Source: Apodemus sylvaticus
Taxonomy: Eukaryota; Chordata; Mammalia; Rodentia; Muridae
Direction of reading: 5' to 3'
DNA: 64,000 nt
NCBI RefSeq assembly: GCF_947179515.1
Contig: NC_067476.1
Location: forward strand, 53,973,383-54,037,382
The notes below the pieces were generated by a model that searched no databases, was not told where the DNA came from, and saw only the letters and a program-made list of their open reading frames with translations. Of the stretch, positions 12,180 to 24,267 are shown one piece after another (the first letter of the stretch is position 1; every line of letters begins with the position of its first letter). A program made the translations under genes and the position numbers.

Positions 12180-12338
12180 CCCCCCCCCCACCACTAACTC
12201 CCATCCCCTATTCTGAATAAACTCTATTCTATACCATGTCTGTTTGTGTGTGGTCCCTCAGGGGCAGAGGTGCCCAGGCAAGGGCCCGCCTGGACACCTT
12301 CCCCCACGCCGCCTAGCCACACTCACCTAACCCCTATA
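11932..12338 (+). mobile_element. Solo LTR with TATA box and poly(A) signal
   Basis: Starts TGTTGGGGTTTTGTC and ends near cacctaacccctata; the short terminal inverted relation is tgttgggg against cccctata. It has a GC-rich promoter part, a TATA-like tataagag at 12011, a CT microsatellite at 12123 and AATAAA at 12216, then gtctgtttgtgtgtgg and a GC-rich end. This is the U3-R-U5 order of an LTR on the plus strand. I recognise it as an ERVK-type mouse LTR but cannot name the family. No target duplication is visible, so the edges may be eroded. Confidence 0.75.
12123..12190. repeat. (CT)n plus poly(C) tract
   Basis: About 54 nt of CT dinucleotides ending in a run of C. It lies inside the LTR at 11932-12338. 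The SLSLSL open frames across it are artefacts. Confidence 0.95.
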
Positions 12339-15300
12339 CTCCCCCCTTTAAGCCTCATCATCCTGCTGACTCCTTCAGAAGTGCCCAGCACGCGCAGCTG
12401 AAATACTGAGCACTTGCGAATTAAATTCAATCAACAAGTATTTCAGTGAGTATTATATGCTGTGAATTGGTGAATACCAGAAAACAGGGGCACATGCTAT
12501 ATTCACAAGAACCAGATATTAAAGTGACAATATAGATTTCATGAATTAATTACATTGACGTACATATTAGTAGATAATAGATATTTTTATCCTATTTTAG
12601 TTCACCAACCCTACTTTCTAAGAAAGGCTGAATTCATCCACTAATCTCCACTTCAAAGCTACTCTTCTCCTGGGACTTCTGGGACAGGTCACTTCTTTCC
12701 ATCCCTTCATTCTAGATCACCCTCTGTTTCCTTCCATGATGGATGTGCCTTTAAACACTCTCAAAGTGCAATCACATGGTATAGTCCTTTTAGTAGAAAT
12801 GATGTTGACAGTAGGCTAAGGCTTTTTTATCCTCCTCCTAAGTCTGCCTAACCACTTTCCATGAAGAGTTAAACTATGTTTTGAGTAAATAAATAGTGCT
12901 ATCTATAATTAAGCATGGCTGTTGAGTCAGATGATGTATAAATGGTCTCAATTTAACTTAATAGTGAGCTATGATCTTAGGGAAGGAATTCTACAATAGC
13001 CCTTAGGCGAGTCTCTAAGAGGGACTCTAGAGAAGTTTGTTCTTTCCCAGAGAGCCTCCCCAGTACAGTACAGATATTAGGAGGCTGAGACAAGGCACGC
13101 GGCAGGTACAGAATGGAGGCAAAGCACGTATTGTCAGTACCCCATGTACACCAAGCACTCGAAACTGAGCCAGGCTGGAAGTAACTCGGACAGTGTGCAC
13201 ATGGCCAGTGCTGCTCTGTCACTATAGCACAGCTTAGGATAAATGCCACACGCTCCAGCTCCTGTCTGTATACTGTCAAGTCATATTTAATATAAAGAAA
13301 ATGTCTAAAAACATACTTTTTGTTTTTCAGCTATTAGTAAAATCCAGTGGCTGGCCAGGGATACAAGAAAAAAGGGCTTTTAAATACTGCTTCCTCATTT
13401 GACAGCCAATATGGCTGCAAACAGTGAACTGGAAACATATTGGAGAGAAAATCTGTGATGACTGAAGTATCTTAGCAACACTGGTGACCAAAAGAGACAG
13501 TGAACTGGAAATATCTGTAGTGCAGAGGGAGTGTGAGCCATTTGAGACAAAAAGACATGAGGCAGTCCTGAACGGCAGGTTTCCATTTCTAAAGACCATT
13601 TACAGGACCAAAACAATTATTTTTGGAATAACATTGAGGAATAACGTAAGGTTCTAGGAAAATTCCTTCATGAGTAAGAACTGTGAGGATGAATGTTAAG
13701 ACGAGATTAGAAGAAAAGAGAACGTGGGCACTCCTATCCTTAGCAAGCACAGTTTGATCGTTTTTCCTTCTATAAACTCAGACCAGCAACTCATTCTGAT
13801 ATGAGATTATTTGTCATTTTCAAAAGCAAGGAAGACACAGAAACAAGAAAAAGGCTTGCTAGAGAATTTAAGTGAATGCACTTATTAAATTTTTCACTGT
13901 CAAAATACCAAACTACATTATCATTACATCAACATTACAAATGTTGATATAATTTATATCATATCTAAAATTACAATGTTAATATCAGAATTAATCTCAC
14001 CAGAAAAGCCCATCATATAGTAGGAAGCTTTTGAATTCTCATTTGTGAACCAAAATGTCTATTAAACAACGAGCTAAAAACACATAGGAAAGAAAACTTG
14101 TAATATCAGGGATTCTTAGCAATGTAGCTGTTCTTTGAGACCCTGAGCACAGGGTTTAATGCAGTACATTATACCAAAGACACTGTTTCTGATGAACAAC
14201 AGTGAGCAGTGAACCTGGTGTCTGTCAGTACCTGCCAGTTCTGTGGAGCACGACGGATGGCACTTAGCCTAGCTTCTGAATGCATGACGTATGCGCTTCA
14301 CACTATGCATGCAGCCTAGCCACACACAACAAGAAATGCTGCTTGAAATGACTCTCAACCAGACAAAGACTCCTGTACTCTGATATTCCAATGTGTCTGC
14401 TCTTACAGAAGTGTAATAGGTTATCTGTCACATTTCAGCATCTAAGAAGCAAATCAGTATGTCCTTGGGTTATAGTATATTAGGGTGCTTGATTTTAAAA
14501 GTTGCTGTTTGAGTTGCTGATGAAGGCTATGAAGATAAATCACGAATGAAGTTTGGTATTAGGCAGAATTACCAACAATTTCTGAAATGGCCCTAAGCAC
14601 AAGTATTTCTACATTCTGGACTATGGATTCATGGGAGGCAGCATTCTCAACACTAACAATCAAAAGCAAAATATATTATCTGTGGAAATGCTGAAGCATC
14701 TAACTGCCTTTGCATCAAGGATTCAGCCAAGATTCATATAAAAGCAAAATACATTCATCTTATTGTTAAGCAAACTTGCTTTAGTCTATAAGAAGTTGTA
14801 AAATTATATGTATATCTAAAAATTATTTTTAAATTAATTTTTATGATTTTATGAAATGTTTGACTTTTAGGTTATTACTATATGGTATATAACTGGGATA
14901 ATGTAAAAAAATGATTTGGGTGAAATGTGGTCATGATAGAAAAGTTTAAGAAGTTCTGATCTGGAAAATTGATGAAGCAAGCCTTCCACTAGGGGCTTGG
15001 AAACAAGTCAATAACAAACTGCAAGCTCTTAAGCAACACAGTTTTGGCAAGTTTGTATCTGTTATCCTGAGTGGGAGAGATTTGTGCTACTTAAGACTTT
15101 TCTGAAGAGATGAATGATGATATCAAAGATGTGCTTTTTGATACTATATAAATGTGTCCACACTTGTAAGAACTATGGAACTCCATGAGGCAATCAGCAT
15201 CTTCCAAATGACTAGCACATGTTGCAGAATCATGCAGACTGGGCAGATCCACTCAGAGCTCAAAACACACAGAGAGGTTCCAGTCTAAGACACTGACAGG

Positions 15301-15554
15301 ATTTCAGATTCTATTTGGAAACATATTTATTATGGCATTGTGTCAAAGAGAATCATCCACAATTACCTGAAAAAACTACTAAGATACCTATTCAGCTGCA
15401 TAAGGTCAGATTTTCTTCTAATACTCCAATCAAAACAGTGTGTCACCACAGAATGAATGCAGAACTATTTCTGAAAACCCCTTTCCCCTTAGTGTTGTAT
15501 AGAGTCTAGAGAGAGTTACAGAAAGGTAAAGCATTCTTCTTGATTGTCTATGTT

Positions 15555-15662
15555 TTGTATCAGGGGCTTACACTGTAGCCCACACTGGCCTGCAACTCAC
15601 AATGTGGCATAGGATGGCTTCAAACTCAGTGGAATTCTCCTGCCTCGGCCTCTGGGCAGATT
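15555..15662 (-). repeat. B1-related (7SL) SINE fragment
   Basis: Reverse-complement landmarks: tgtagcccacactggcctg, gaactcac-like caactcacaatgtgg, ttcaaactcagtgga and tcctgcctcggcctctggg. Confidence 0.55.
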
Positions 15663-17576
15663 GAATTACCATAATTAACTTCATAATGACATTTTCTAAT
15701 GGTTTTTATTTAATCAAATATTATTATCATAATAATATTTTCATGTTGCCAGATAATTTTATTATTTCCCTGAAAGAATTATTTTTAAAACCAGTTTTAA
15801 TATCCAGCATAATATTATCAAAAAGCAGCCATATAAGCAAAATCCCTTGTTTTCAATAATTTTAAAATATAATATAGATCTGAGTCCAAGAAATTAGAAA
15901 ACTTACTGTTCAATGAAACTACAGCCTGAGCACACAGAGAGGTAAACACATTCACGCAGGTGATGGTTCCGCATGTGCCTACTGTGACATTTCTGAAGGC
16001 ACTCTATTTCATCTCCGCTTTATAAAATGTCAATCCTTACTGGTACAGGCTGCCCTATTTCCAACAAATAGGATGGGGAGGGTTACAATATGATGTGTTA
16101 AAGATGGAGAGGGCCTCTTGTTCCTGCTCCTTCTGCTTGTACACTATAACAAACTTCTAGAGTAGTTTGCTGTAGTGTTCAGAAAACCAATTTGAAAAGT
16201 ATTTCAATTGCTTTGGAAATTCTTGTTTCTATAGAAGGTAACAGTCAACTGGTCTTTTGGCAGTTTCAGAGAGTAAATGAGCATTAACATTGAAGATGAA
16301 ATGCTTGTTAGCACTTTGAAGACTGAAATGTTGGAAATCTGAGGTTGTCTATCTGAATTTAAGACAAATGTCAAAAACATGAAGGTATGAGGACTTTAGT
16401 AATTGTGTTTTATACTATTAATGCTAATAATATGTGTTCAATTATTAATAGATTTCATAAATACAAATATTATTACATAGTTCAATTATTAAACATCCAT
16501 AAGAAATTTATCCATCTCATTCTAAGTATGGTACTATTTGAAATTCACATGTTGAATTATTGTAAATTTTGTACATTTATTACTTTTTATATAAATCTTT
16601 TATTAGATAGTTACTTTTGTTGTTCCTGGGAAATAAGACTTAGAATTTGTACATTTGACCCTTCTCTTCACTGAACTTGGATCTTTCTGTGATACTTAAA
16701 CGGAGAATATTATTTGCCATAAGTGACAACTAGAGCATAAAGCTACATTATAGGAGAGGATATATTTTTAAAATATAAAATTTAATACAAATTTGTATAG
16801 GAATAGATTTTTCTTACTGTATACAATGGAGTCTTTACTCTTCTGACAGTACAGATGATTGTAAGGCTGAGGTAAGAGCTGTGATTCTGTAGTGGCATGC
16901 CCAGTAGAAGGCCCATCTGATCATTCTCTGGTGGTCTAGCTTCTCCTTTTTTGAGTAATTCAATAACTTAAAAGGGACCCACTTAAATATTAGCAGAGTC
17001 TAGTGTTCTAGTTCTATAATGGCACCAAAGAAGTCCGGCTATCCTTCTGAGTTCATTCTCAAAATGAAGACTGTGTTATTTAGGTGAGCCTAGAATTCCT
17101 TAATAACTGACCACAAAACTACGGTTAGTATAAAACCCATCCCTAAAAGACTGTCATGAAGACAGCAGGAGAAAATTCTGAAGGAAATATTTCACAAGGT
17201 TTCCTACCTATAGAGGAGCTAGAAGATACCTAAAATTTCCTGAGGCAAAGGAAACTATGTGGCAACTTCAAAAACAGACCATCATGGGCACAGAATCAAG
17301 TTGATACTAAATCTATACATTTCCATCCTGTTCTATCCTTTAGAATAGGAAGTTTCAGAAGTCAAGGATCCTAACCCCCCCCAAAAATCCCAAACTAAAC
17401 CTCTTCAGGGTTAAAAGAGAGAATTTCTATATAAAAATCATGCTATCTACTGCTTTTGAGCTGGTCCTTCATTTTATGACTGAGACACAGAGAGGCTAGT
17501 GACATGCTTAAAGCAGTATCATGGAAGTCACAGGCTAGGATTCAGATTTTTTCTTCCAAAGGATGCTCCATTTAAA

Positions 17577-17616
17577 CCAGCCAACCAGCCAGCCAGCCAG
17601 CCAGCCAACCAGCCAA

Positions 17617-17668
<52 letters not shown>

Positions 17669-17714
17669 CCAACCAGCCAACCAGCCAACCAGCCAACCAG
17701 CCAACCAGCCAGCC
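17577..17714. repeat. (CCAG/CCAA)n tandem array
   Basis: About 34 tetranucleotide units. CCAG units dominate the first two thirds. Towards the end, alternating CCAA and CCAG form an 8-bp higher-order unit. One unit is changed to CGAG. The long open frames across it (Pro-Ala-Ser-Gln-type on plus, Gly-Trp-Leu-Ala on minus) come from the period not generating stops. Confidence 0.95.
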
Positions 17715-17844
17715 TCGTTGTTTGTACATGGAGTAGGATGCTAGATGTACAGATTGCCCAAGCTTTCTCTGAGGGTTCTACATGAGAAATAAGGTGGAAC
17801 TTTGTGGAAAACAAATCTCAAAAAGTATGGAATTAAGAGAGTAG

Positions 17845-18060
17845 AGAAATGTCCTGGGTTTGTGTGTGTATGTGTGTGTGCTTTTATTTGGTTACAGTTT
17901 AGTGGTTTTTGTTTTTTCTTTTTGTTTTGTTTTCTTTATTGGGGGTACTGTATTGGGGTTTTGCTTGTTTTTTAAGAACTTAAAGTCGTGCGGGTAGGAA
18001 GGGGGAGAGGATCTGGAAAGACTTGGAGGAGAAGAATATAATAAAAATATATTTAAATTT
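17845..18060 (+). mobile_element. L1 3' end (Lx-like 3'UTR)
   Basis: agaacttaaagtcgtgcggg, gaggatctggaaagacttgg and gaatataataaaaatatatt match the conserved 3' terminus of rodent L1s, followed by an A-rich stretch. Confidence 0.6.
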
Positions 18061-18224
18061 AAAATTTGTTTTAAACAACTAAAATATAGTTAAAAAGAAA
18101 AAGTATCAAAAAAGAAAAAAGAAAATAAAAACTTTTAGACCAAACACTGTCCATTATTTCGAAGCTATGACAAGATGATAATCTAGAGCTATATAGTTTC
18201 TTTCTTTTCCTCCTTCCCCCCTCT

Positions 18225-18400
18225 ATCCCAGTTCTGGGGCTTTGTGAATGCTAAGCAACTGCTTTACTAAGTTAATTTCCTAGTCCTTCTTTTTGCTTTT
18301 TAACATAGGGTTTTCCTAAATTGTCCAGGCTGAATTTATATGTCCTCCAGACTCAGCCTTGTCAGTAGCTAGAATTACAGGGCTGTGTCATGATGCCTAT
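18225..18400 (-). repeat. B4 (ID+B1 composite) SINE
   Basis: An ID-like part (gaatgctaagcaactgctt, reversed) is followed by a B1-like part (atagggttttcctaaattgt, tccaggctgaat, agctagaattacaggg). Strongly diverged. Confidence 0.5.
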
Positions 18401-18599
18401 CAGAATTTATTTTATGAATCTTAATCCCAGATTAAATAGTAAAGAGCCAAGATTATTTAAGCATCCTTAAAAAAAAGCAATATATTCAGCTAACAGTTTA
18501 GAATGAGTGATGAGATGGTGAACACAACATTGCATACATCTGTTTAAAATGTCACAATGAAACCCATATCTGCAAAAATATTTATTTTGAATATGAACG

Positions 18600-18745
18600 G
18601 TATACATGGCATGGCATGCAGGGGGAAGCCAGAGGACTGTTGCAAGAGCTGGTTCTTTCCCATCACACAGGTCTTGGGGACTGAGCTAAGGCTGTTAGTC
18701 CTGGTAGCTAGGGCGTTTACCTGTTAATCCATCTTGCTTGCCCTG
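18600..18745 (-). repeat. tRNA-derived SINE (B3/RSINE-like)
   Basis: aagccagaggactgttgcaag, agagctggttctttccca and gggactgagctaaggctg, then gtttacctgttaatccatc and ttgcttgcc: a reversed tRNA-type head with its body. Confidence 0.55.
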
Positions 18746-19097
18746 TTCCCTATATGTAAATAAAAATAAAGTGATTGAGCTACTCACCACAACAACATAC
18801 ATATTTTAGCATAACATGGTAAGCAAGGGCCGATAAAACCTTGACACATTTCTATTTCGTTGGCTATTCTCACTTCTTTCCACCAACACTTACAGTTCTC
18901 CAAACCTTATGAAACAACATCTCCAAAATGTGACCATAAACTATTTAAGGTTAAGGGTCACAAGAGTCCAATAAATCCTGCTTGCCAGAAGGCAGTTCTA
19001 GATCATGGGAGAATCTACTCTAATCAAGATACACTGAAATCAGTTATAAAAACAAATATACAAAAGACTTAACCAATTCTTAAGAAATTTTAACAAG

Positions 19098-19172
19098 CAG
19101 CTGGGTCTGCAGTTCAGCAGTGAGTGCTTGCCTAGCATCCATAAGGCTGTGGATTCAAGCCCCAGGACCATT
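19098..19172 (+). repeat. ID SINE
   Basis: gctgggtctgcagttcagc, agtgagtgcttgcctagcat and ccataaggctgtggattcaa match the ID consensus, including the internal promoter box region. Confidence 0.65.
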
Positions 19173-20985
19173 TAAACTGCGCAAGGTGGATAGGGATATA
19201 AAGCATTCTGAATATATTCATTGATTCCTGTGCCTGCTTCCATCCCTTCCTTTTTTATTCCTTCAGGGCTCTTATTGTGTTGTGTTTGTGGCAGGGTGAG
19301 GGAACCCAATGAGTTCAATAATGGTCTTGCATCCAAAATGCTATTAGCCCTAAAGGTGCAAAGCTGGTTTGTTTCCAAATTTTAAATGGGGTTTTTTGTC
19401 AGTAATAATTTCCCGACCAAAACCTAAAAACTATGAAATGTCAATAACAGGTGAATTTCTAATAGCTACTTTCCAACCTTCTAGTGAGTAACCAAAAAGT
19501 TCTTTTATTTGTTCAGTTGGCCTAGATACAGAAATCGTCCTCAAACTACAGGTGAGTTAGAAACTGTAATTTGGTATCCTTTTGGCCTTGTTCACCTGCA
19601 CTGAGGAACTGATGGGTTTATTTTCCACCTTCCTCTTTTGATCCGGTTTCCTCAGTGACTTTCAATTATTCTCCATTCTCTGAGTCATAAGATGGTAGAA
19701 CAGATTAAAGTCACATAAATAATTTCCTGGACTCCATGGAAGATTTCTTCAATCATTCCAGCACAGAATTGCTCAGTATGATCTGCATGGACCCAGTACG
19801 TAACTGACAGTTAGCACCTAGTTATGACCCACTGGAGAGCACCCCATCAGTCGCCATTCTTACACCAAAAGAATAATTTGCTGGACCTCGGATATTCTGC
19901 TTAAGATGGGAATGGCCCTCCCCACCTACGGGAATATTCCAAGGACCCAGAACAGACAGTATGGAGTTTGGGTAAATAACTATGCTTTCTGTTTCCTGAT
20001 TGGTTTATATTAGGACCTTGAATTTGGATAAATTAAAAAAACATACTTATTTGTTCAGTCTTTTGATTAGTCAACAACTTACATAAAATTCAAGATGCTG
20101 GATCAGAAAGGAAACAATACTGAGGGGCTAAACCCTCAAAACTGAGATGAAATGGCATAGTTTTATATTTATTTCTGATCCATGATTTTTTAAAAATCAT
20201 TTTTTTATTTTCTGTGATTTTCTGGCTATTGTAGCACAGATACAAGTTGGAGTTAAACTAACTTAAAGATGTATTAAACTCATAATATTTTATAGATAAT
20301 ACAGGTAGCTTGCCTTTTGCTCCCCAAATGTTTATGTTAAGCAGCTAAAAATACTGTTTTGTGAGTCATCACTCTGTATACATTTTTCTCCCTCTAGTCT
20401 ACTGTTTTTCTGCAATAGGAGAGAGAAATAAATGCTGAATTAAATGCAGTTCATTTTGAAAGATGAGGTTTAGATCATGGAGGTTTAAAGAGAAACAGGA
20501 TGATAACCTTGCGTTCTTTAATTTGTTTAAATTCAAGGTAACATCTAGATAAGCAAAAGGGGTTGTGTCTATAGATGATTCAGGAAGACTGTTTAGAGAC
20601 AGAAGATGTATGCATATCAGTGGCCAAAGACGGGAAGCACTGACCGAGGGGAACTAAAGAAAACAGAGAGGAACCTGAGAGAGCTTAAGTGGCGAGAGCA
20701 GGTTTGTTCATTGTCCCAACAGGCCTGGATTCAACAGAAGCAGAGATTAGCTCACTGTCCCAATAAGCCTGGTAGCACAAAGCTTTGTGTCTTGTACACA
20801 GAGAAAGGGAGTTAGAGTGTGACTCATGGCCAAACAGTAAATGTTACAAGAGATAACACACTTTAATGTTAGAGTTACTAGAAAGTTATGAGGTAAAGAC
20901 ACAGCTTTCTTTTCTGCGGATAATAAAATGGAAGGACAGATGAGACTCAAACAATTTCCCAGGCAACAGCTGAGATAAATAAAAG

Positions 20986-21256
20986 TGTGGTGGTCTGAAT
21001 AAAAGTCCACAAGGAATGGCACTATAAGGAGGTATAGCTTTGTTGGGGCTGGGGGAAGTTTCAGTCACTTCTTGCTGCCTCCAGATCTAGAGAACTTGGG
21101 TCCTTTTCCAGCATCGTGTCTACTTCCACGCCACCATGCTTCCTTCCATGGGCAAAAACAGACTAAACCTCTGAACCATAACCCAGTCCTGATTAAACAG
21201 TTTCCTTTATAAGAGTTGCCATGGTCATGACGTCTCTTTACAGCAATAACTTAAAG
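20986..21256 (+). repeat. 5' LTR of the MaLR element
   Basis: Starts TGTGGTGGTCTGAATAAAAG. Later parts (ccaccatgcttccttccatg, gactaaacctctgaaccata, ttataagagttgccatggtc, tctttacagcaataa) align segment by segment with the copy at 22909. Confidence 0.75.
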
Positions 21257-21847
21257 TTGCTACCAGGGACTGGTGCATTGCTATGATGGGCCTGACCATG
21301 TTTTTCTTTGGAGCAATGTGGACTTTGGGATTTTGGATTAGATGAAACAGTTAACACTTTCAGTGGGGCTTAAACATGCAAATAGGAACTGTGGTGCTGA
21401 GGGTGATATGAACTGTGGGGACCTGGCTTAAGAGGTTTCAGAAGAGAAGAAAGTTAGTATGTGGCCTAGAGATTGTTCTTGTGGTATTTAGGTGAAGAAT
21501 GTGGCTGCTTTCTATTCTTGTCCAAAAAATCTGCCTAAGGCTAAATTGAAGAGTTTTGGATTAGTTGCATTTGCAGAGGGAATTTCAAAACAGCCTAGTA
21601 TTAATTCTGTCGGGTGGTTAACTGATGTTCACTTTTGAAAATGTATAATGAAAAGGAGCAAGGTGAACAAGGAAAAATACAAAATGTACAATTTGAGGAG
21701 AAAGGGGGCACCAGGAATTGGAATGGAGATAAACAGATATAAGAAAAGCCAGATGTGAAAGGAAATAAAGGGTGTGGTGACCTCAGGGCAAGATCCCACC
21801 CAGCTAAACTTCCAACTTGTGAAAAGGAGCTAAAGAAAAGCTCGGGA

Positions 21848-21972
21848 CCAGGTGTGTTGATGCGCTCTTTAAATTCTACCATTTCAGAGGCAGAAAGCAG
21901 AGGCACAGGCAGGTAGATCTCTGAGTTCAAGGCCAGTCTGGTCTACAGAGAGAGTTCCAGAACAGTCAAGCT
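21848..21972 (+). repeat. B1 SINE (older copy)
   Basis: tgttgatgcgctctttaaat, caggtagatctctgagttca and aggccagtctggtctacag give the B1 order with many changes. It lies within the MaLR internal region. Confidence 0.75.
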
Positions 21973-22013
21973 TAGACAATGAAGGAATTCATGGGAAACA
22001 GAAAGCTAATGAG

Positions 22014-22196
22014 GCCGGGCGGTGGTGGCACACGCCTTTAATCCCAGCACTCTGGGAGGCAGAAACAGGCAGATTTCTGAGTTCGAGGCCAACCTGGTCT
22101 ACAGAGTGAGCTCCAGGACAGCCAGGGCTATACAGAGAAACCTTGTCTCGGAACCCCCCCCCCCCAAAAAAAAAAAAAGAAAAAAGAAAAAAGAAA
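22014..22196 (+). repeat. B1 SINE with 14-bp target duplication
   Basis: A nearly consensus B1: GCCGGGCGGTGGTGGCACAC start, tttaatcccagcact, gagttcgaggccaacctgg, ccaggacagccagggctata. The tail is a C tract followed by A/G-rich sequence. agaaagctaatgag stands on both sides (22000-22013 and 22197-22210), a perfect target-site duplication. It is one of the youngest repeats in the window. Confidence 0.95.
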
Positions 22197-22908
22197 AGAA
22201 AGCTAATGAGGATGTATTTGAACCAGGGGGCCATGTCCTAGTCCCAGCAACAGTATTTGGCCTTTGGCCATGTGGCTCTGGTTTAGATTCAAGGATAGAA
22301 GAAAAGGGTTAGGGAATCTCCCTCCTCAACAAAGGAAAGCTGTTGAGTCCAGGCATGTGTCAGGGGTGTCCCTGCATGAAGGCCTAGAAAGGCCATTGCA
22401 TGAAGCTGTGAAGATGAAGCCTTGATTGCCTTGGAGACTCCAAGATGATGGATATGCCAGAGCCATGGGATACTAGCTAAGGAAAGATGCTAACAGGGAG
22501 TGGAACCAGCCCAAGAGAGAGCAGAGTGCTGCAGTTTGCAAAGCTGAAAGGGGTTGGAGATCTGAAGAGCACTCTGACGTCAGACATGGTGATGCAGTTT
22601 TTTGACTTTCCCAGCTTGTTTTGGGTCTCACTTTGGTCCAGTATTTTCTCACTAGGCTTCCTTTCCTCCCTTTTGGAATAGTAATGCATATTCTGTGCCA
22701 TTATATGTTCGAAGCATGTGATCTGCTTTTTGATTTTGATTATATAGGGGATTACATTTAAGAAATTGCATGAGTCTCAGAAGAGACACTGAACTTTGGA
22801 TATTTAAACAGTGCTGACACTGTGATAGACTATGGAGTTTTTAAAGTAGGACTAAATGCATTTTGCATTAAGATATGGCTATAAGCCTAAAGGGGCCAAG
22901 GAATGGAA

Positions 22909-23211
22909 TGTGATGGTTTAAATGGCTCCCATAGATCCATAAGGAGTAGCACTAGTAGGGTGTGGCCTTGTTGGAGGTATGGCCTTGTTGAAAGAAGTGT
23001 GTTTCAGTCACTTCTCTCAGCCTGTGGATACAGATAGATAGATGCACAACTCTCAGCTCCAGTACCATGTCTGTCTGAATGCTGTGCTTCCCACCATGGA
23101 CAATAATGGACTAAACCTCTAAAACTGTAAGCTACCTCAATTAAATAATTTTCTTTAGAAGAGTTGCTGCAGTCATGTTGTCTCTTCACAGCAATAAAAC
23201 CCTAAGAAGTA
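22909..23211 (+). repeat. 3' LTR of the MaLR element
   Basis: Starts TGTGATGGTTTAAATGGC and has ggtgtggccttgttggaggt, tgtgcttcccaccatggac, ggactaaacctctaaaactg and ttcacagcaataaaacccta. It is about 30 bp longer than the 5' copy. Confidence 0.75.
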
Positions 23212-23303
23212 TCACCATATTATTTATTAAGAGAGAAGCTTTACTTTCTGGATGAAACAATTAGGAGACTTTTAGTGTTTTTGTGAACAGAAAGGACAGT
23301 TAG

Positions 23304-23341
<38 letters not shown>
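23304..23341. repeat. (CA)n microsatellite
   Basis: An uninterrupted CA run of about 36 nt. Confidence 0.95.
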
Positions 23342-23343
<2 letters not shown>

Positions 23344-23484
23344 TCCCAGAGAAACCTCAAGCTGTGTTTGCAGTACAGGGTGGGGGTTATGTAGTACCTA
23401 GGCATCTGGCTCTGGCTGATATGACCTAAGAGTGTTTGACATTTTAAGGAAGACCATATTAGAAATTCTCAAAGAAATATATAC

Positions 23485-23695
23485 TAGGAGCCAGAGAGAT
23501 GGTTCCATAGTTAAGAGTACTCATTGCCCTTACAGAGGACCCAGGTTTGATTCCCAGCACCCACACACTGCTTATAACTGTCTGTAACTCAGTTTCAGGA
23601 GACTGTGAATACCACATGCATCAAATATGTATATAATGCTCAGACATATATGAGAGTATAATATGTATACACATAAAATTAATAAATCTAAAAAA
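23485..23695 (+). repeat. B3-like SINE
   Basis: gagccagagagatggttcca, agagtactcattgccctta, agaggacccaggtttgattc and cagcacccacacactgc, ending with acataaaattaataaatct. This is the B3 order with head, body and A-rich tail. Confidence 0.75.
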
Positions 23696-24267
23696 CCAAG
23701 TTTCATACTAATCAGTGCAATGGCATCTAGTGATATCTATAAGCTGTTGTCAGATTGGGATGAACTGACATTTAGGAAGGTTAAGGTTAAAGGCTTGATC
23801 AAGATCACTTAACTGATACACAACGGCTATGCAGGGTTCTGGAAACAAAACAACTGTGCTATCTTAAGCAGAGTATCTTACAGAGGATAAAACACTATTA
23901 AAAGTTCTGTGTAGAAGTTGAGGCTTTCTTAAAAATCATGAGCTTGGTAATTAGCAACCCTACTACACTGGAGAGTTCTGTGAAAGAGTGTTCACCCCTG
24001 AAACTGAGCTGATCCTTGAAAAAGCTACAATGGAAAATTGGGCATGTAAAGTTGTGGAGTCTGAGGTGGCAGAAGGCAGGGCTAAGAGAAGAAGATGAAA
24101 CTCATCAAGTTGCTGTACACCTGCAATCCTGTACTGAGGAGCAGAAGCAGGAAGACCAGGAGTGTAAGGCCAGCTGGCCGCATGAAAACATTCTTGGTAT
24201 TTTGGTTGGTTGCTTTGTTTTGTTTTTGCCTGCATGTATGTGTGTGTACCATGTGTGTACTGTCTGG

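Larger units (their letters stand above)
20986..23211 (+). mobile_element. MaLR (MT/ORR1-type) provirus with both LTRs
   Basis: Two related LTRs in the same orientation (20986-21256 and 22909-23211) flank about 1.65 kb of internal sequence. After the 5' LTR comes ggactggtgcattgctatga, then gaggtttcagaagagaagaa and agtatgtggcctagagattg; before the 3' LTR come taggggattacatttaagaa and gatatggctataagcct. These are familiar internal landmarks of rodent MaLR elements, which lack coding capacity. Two B1s sit inside. No clean 5-bp target duplication is visible at the outer edges. Confidence 0.75.

Noticed and set aside
11916..12220. Open frames with Ser-Leu repeats ending in Pro runs
   Set aside because: They arise from the (CT)n and poly(C) tract in the LTR.
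11926..12344. Target duplication around the LTR at 11932
   Set aside because: The six bases before the LTR (tgaagt) are not repeated after the apparent end, so no insertion-site claim is made.
17499..17814. Long open frames rich in Gln-Pro-Ala-Ser or Gly-Trp-Leu-Ala
   Set aside because: They are produced by the CCAG/CCAA tetranucleotide array, which has no stop in any frame.
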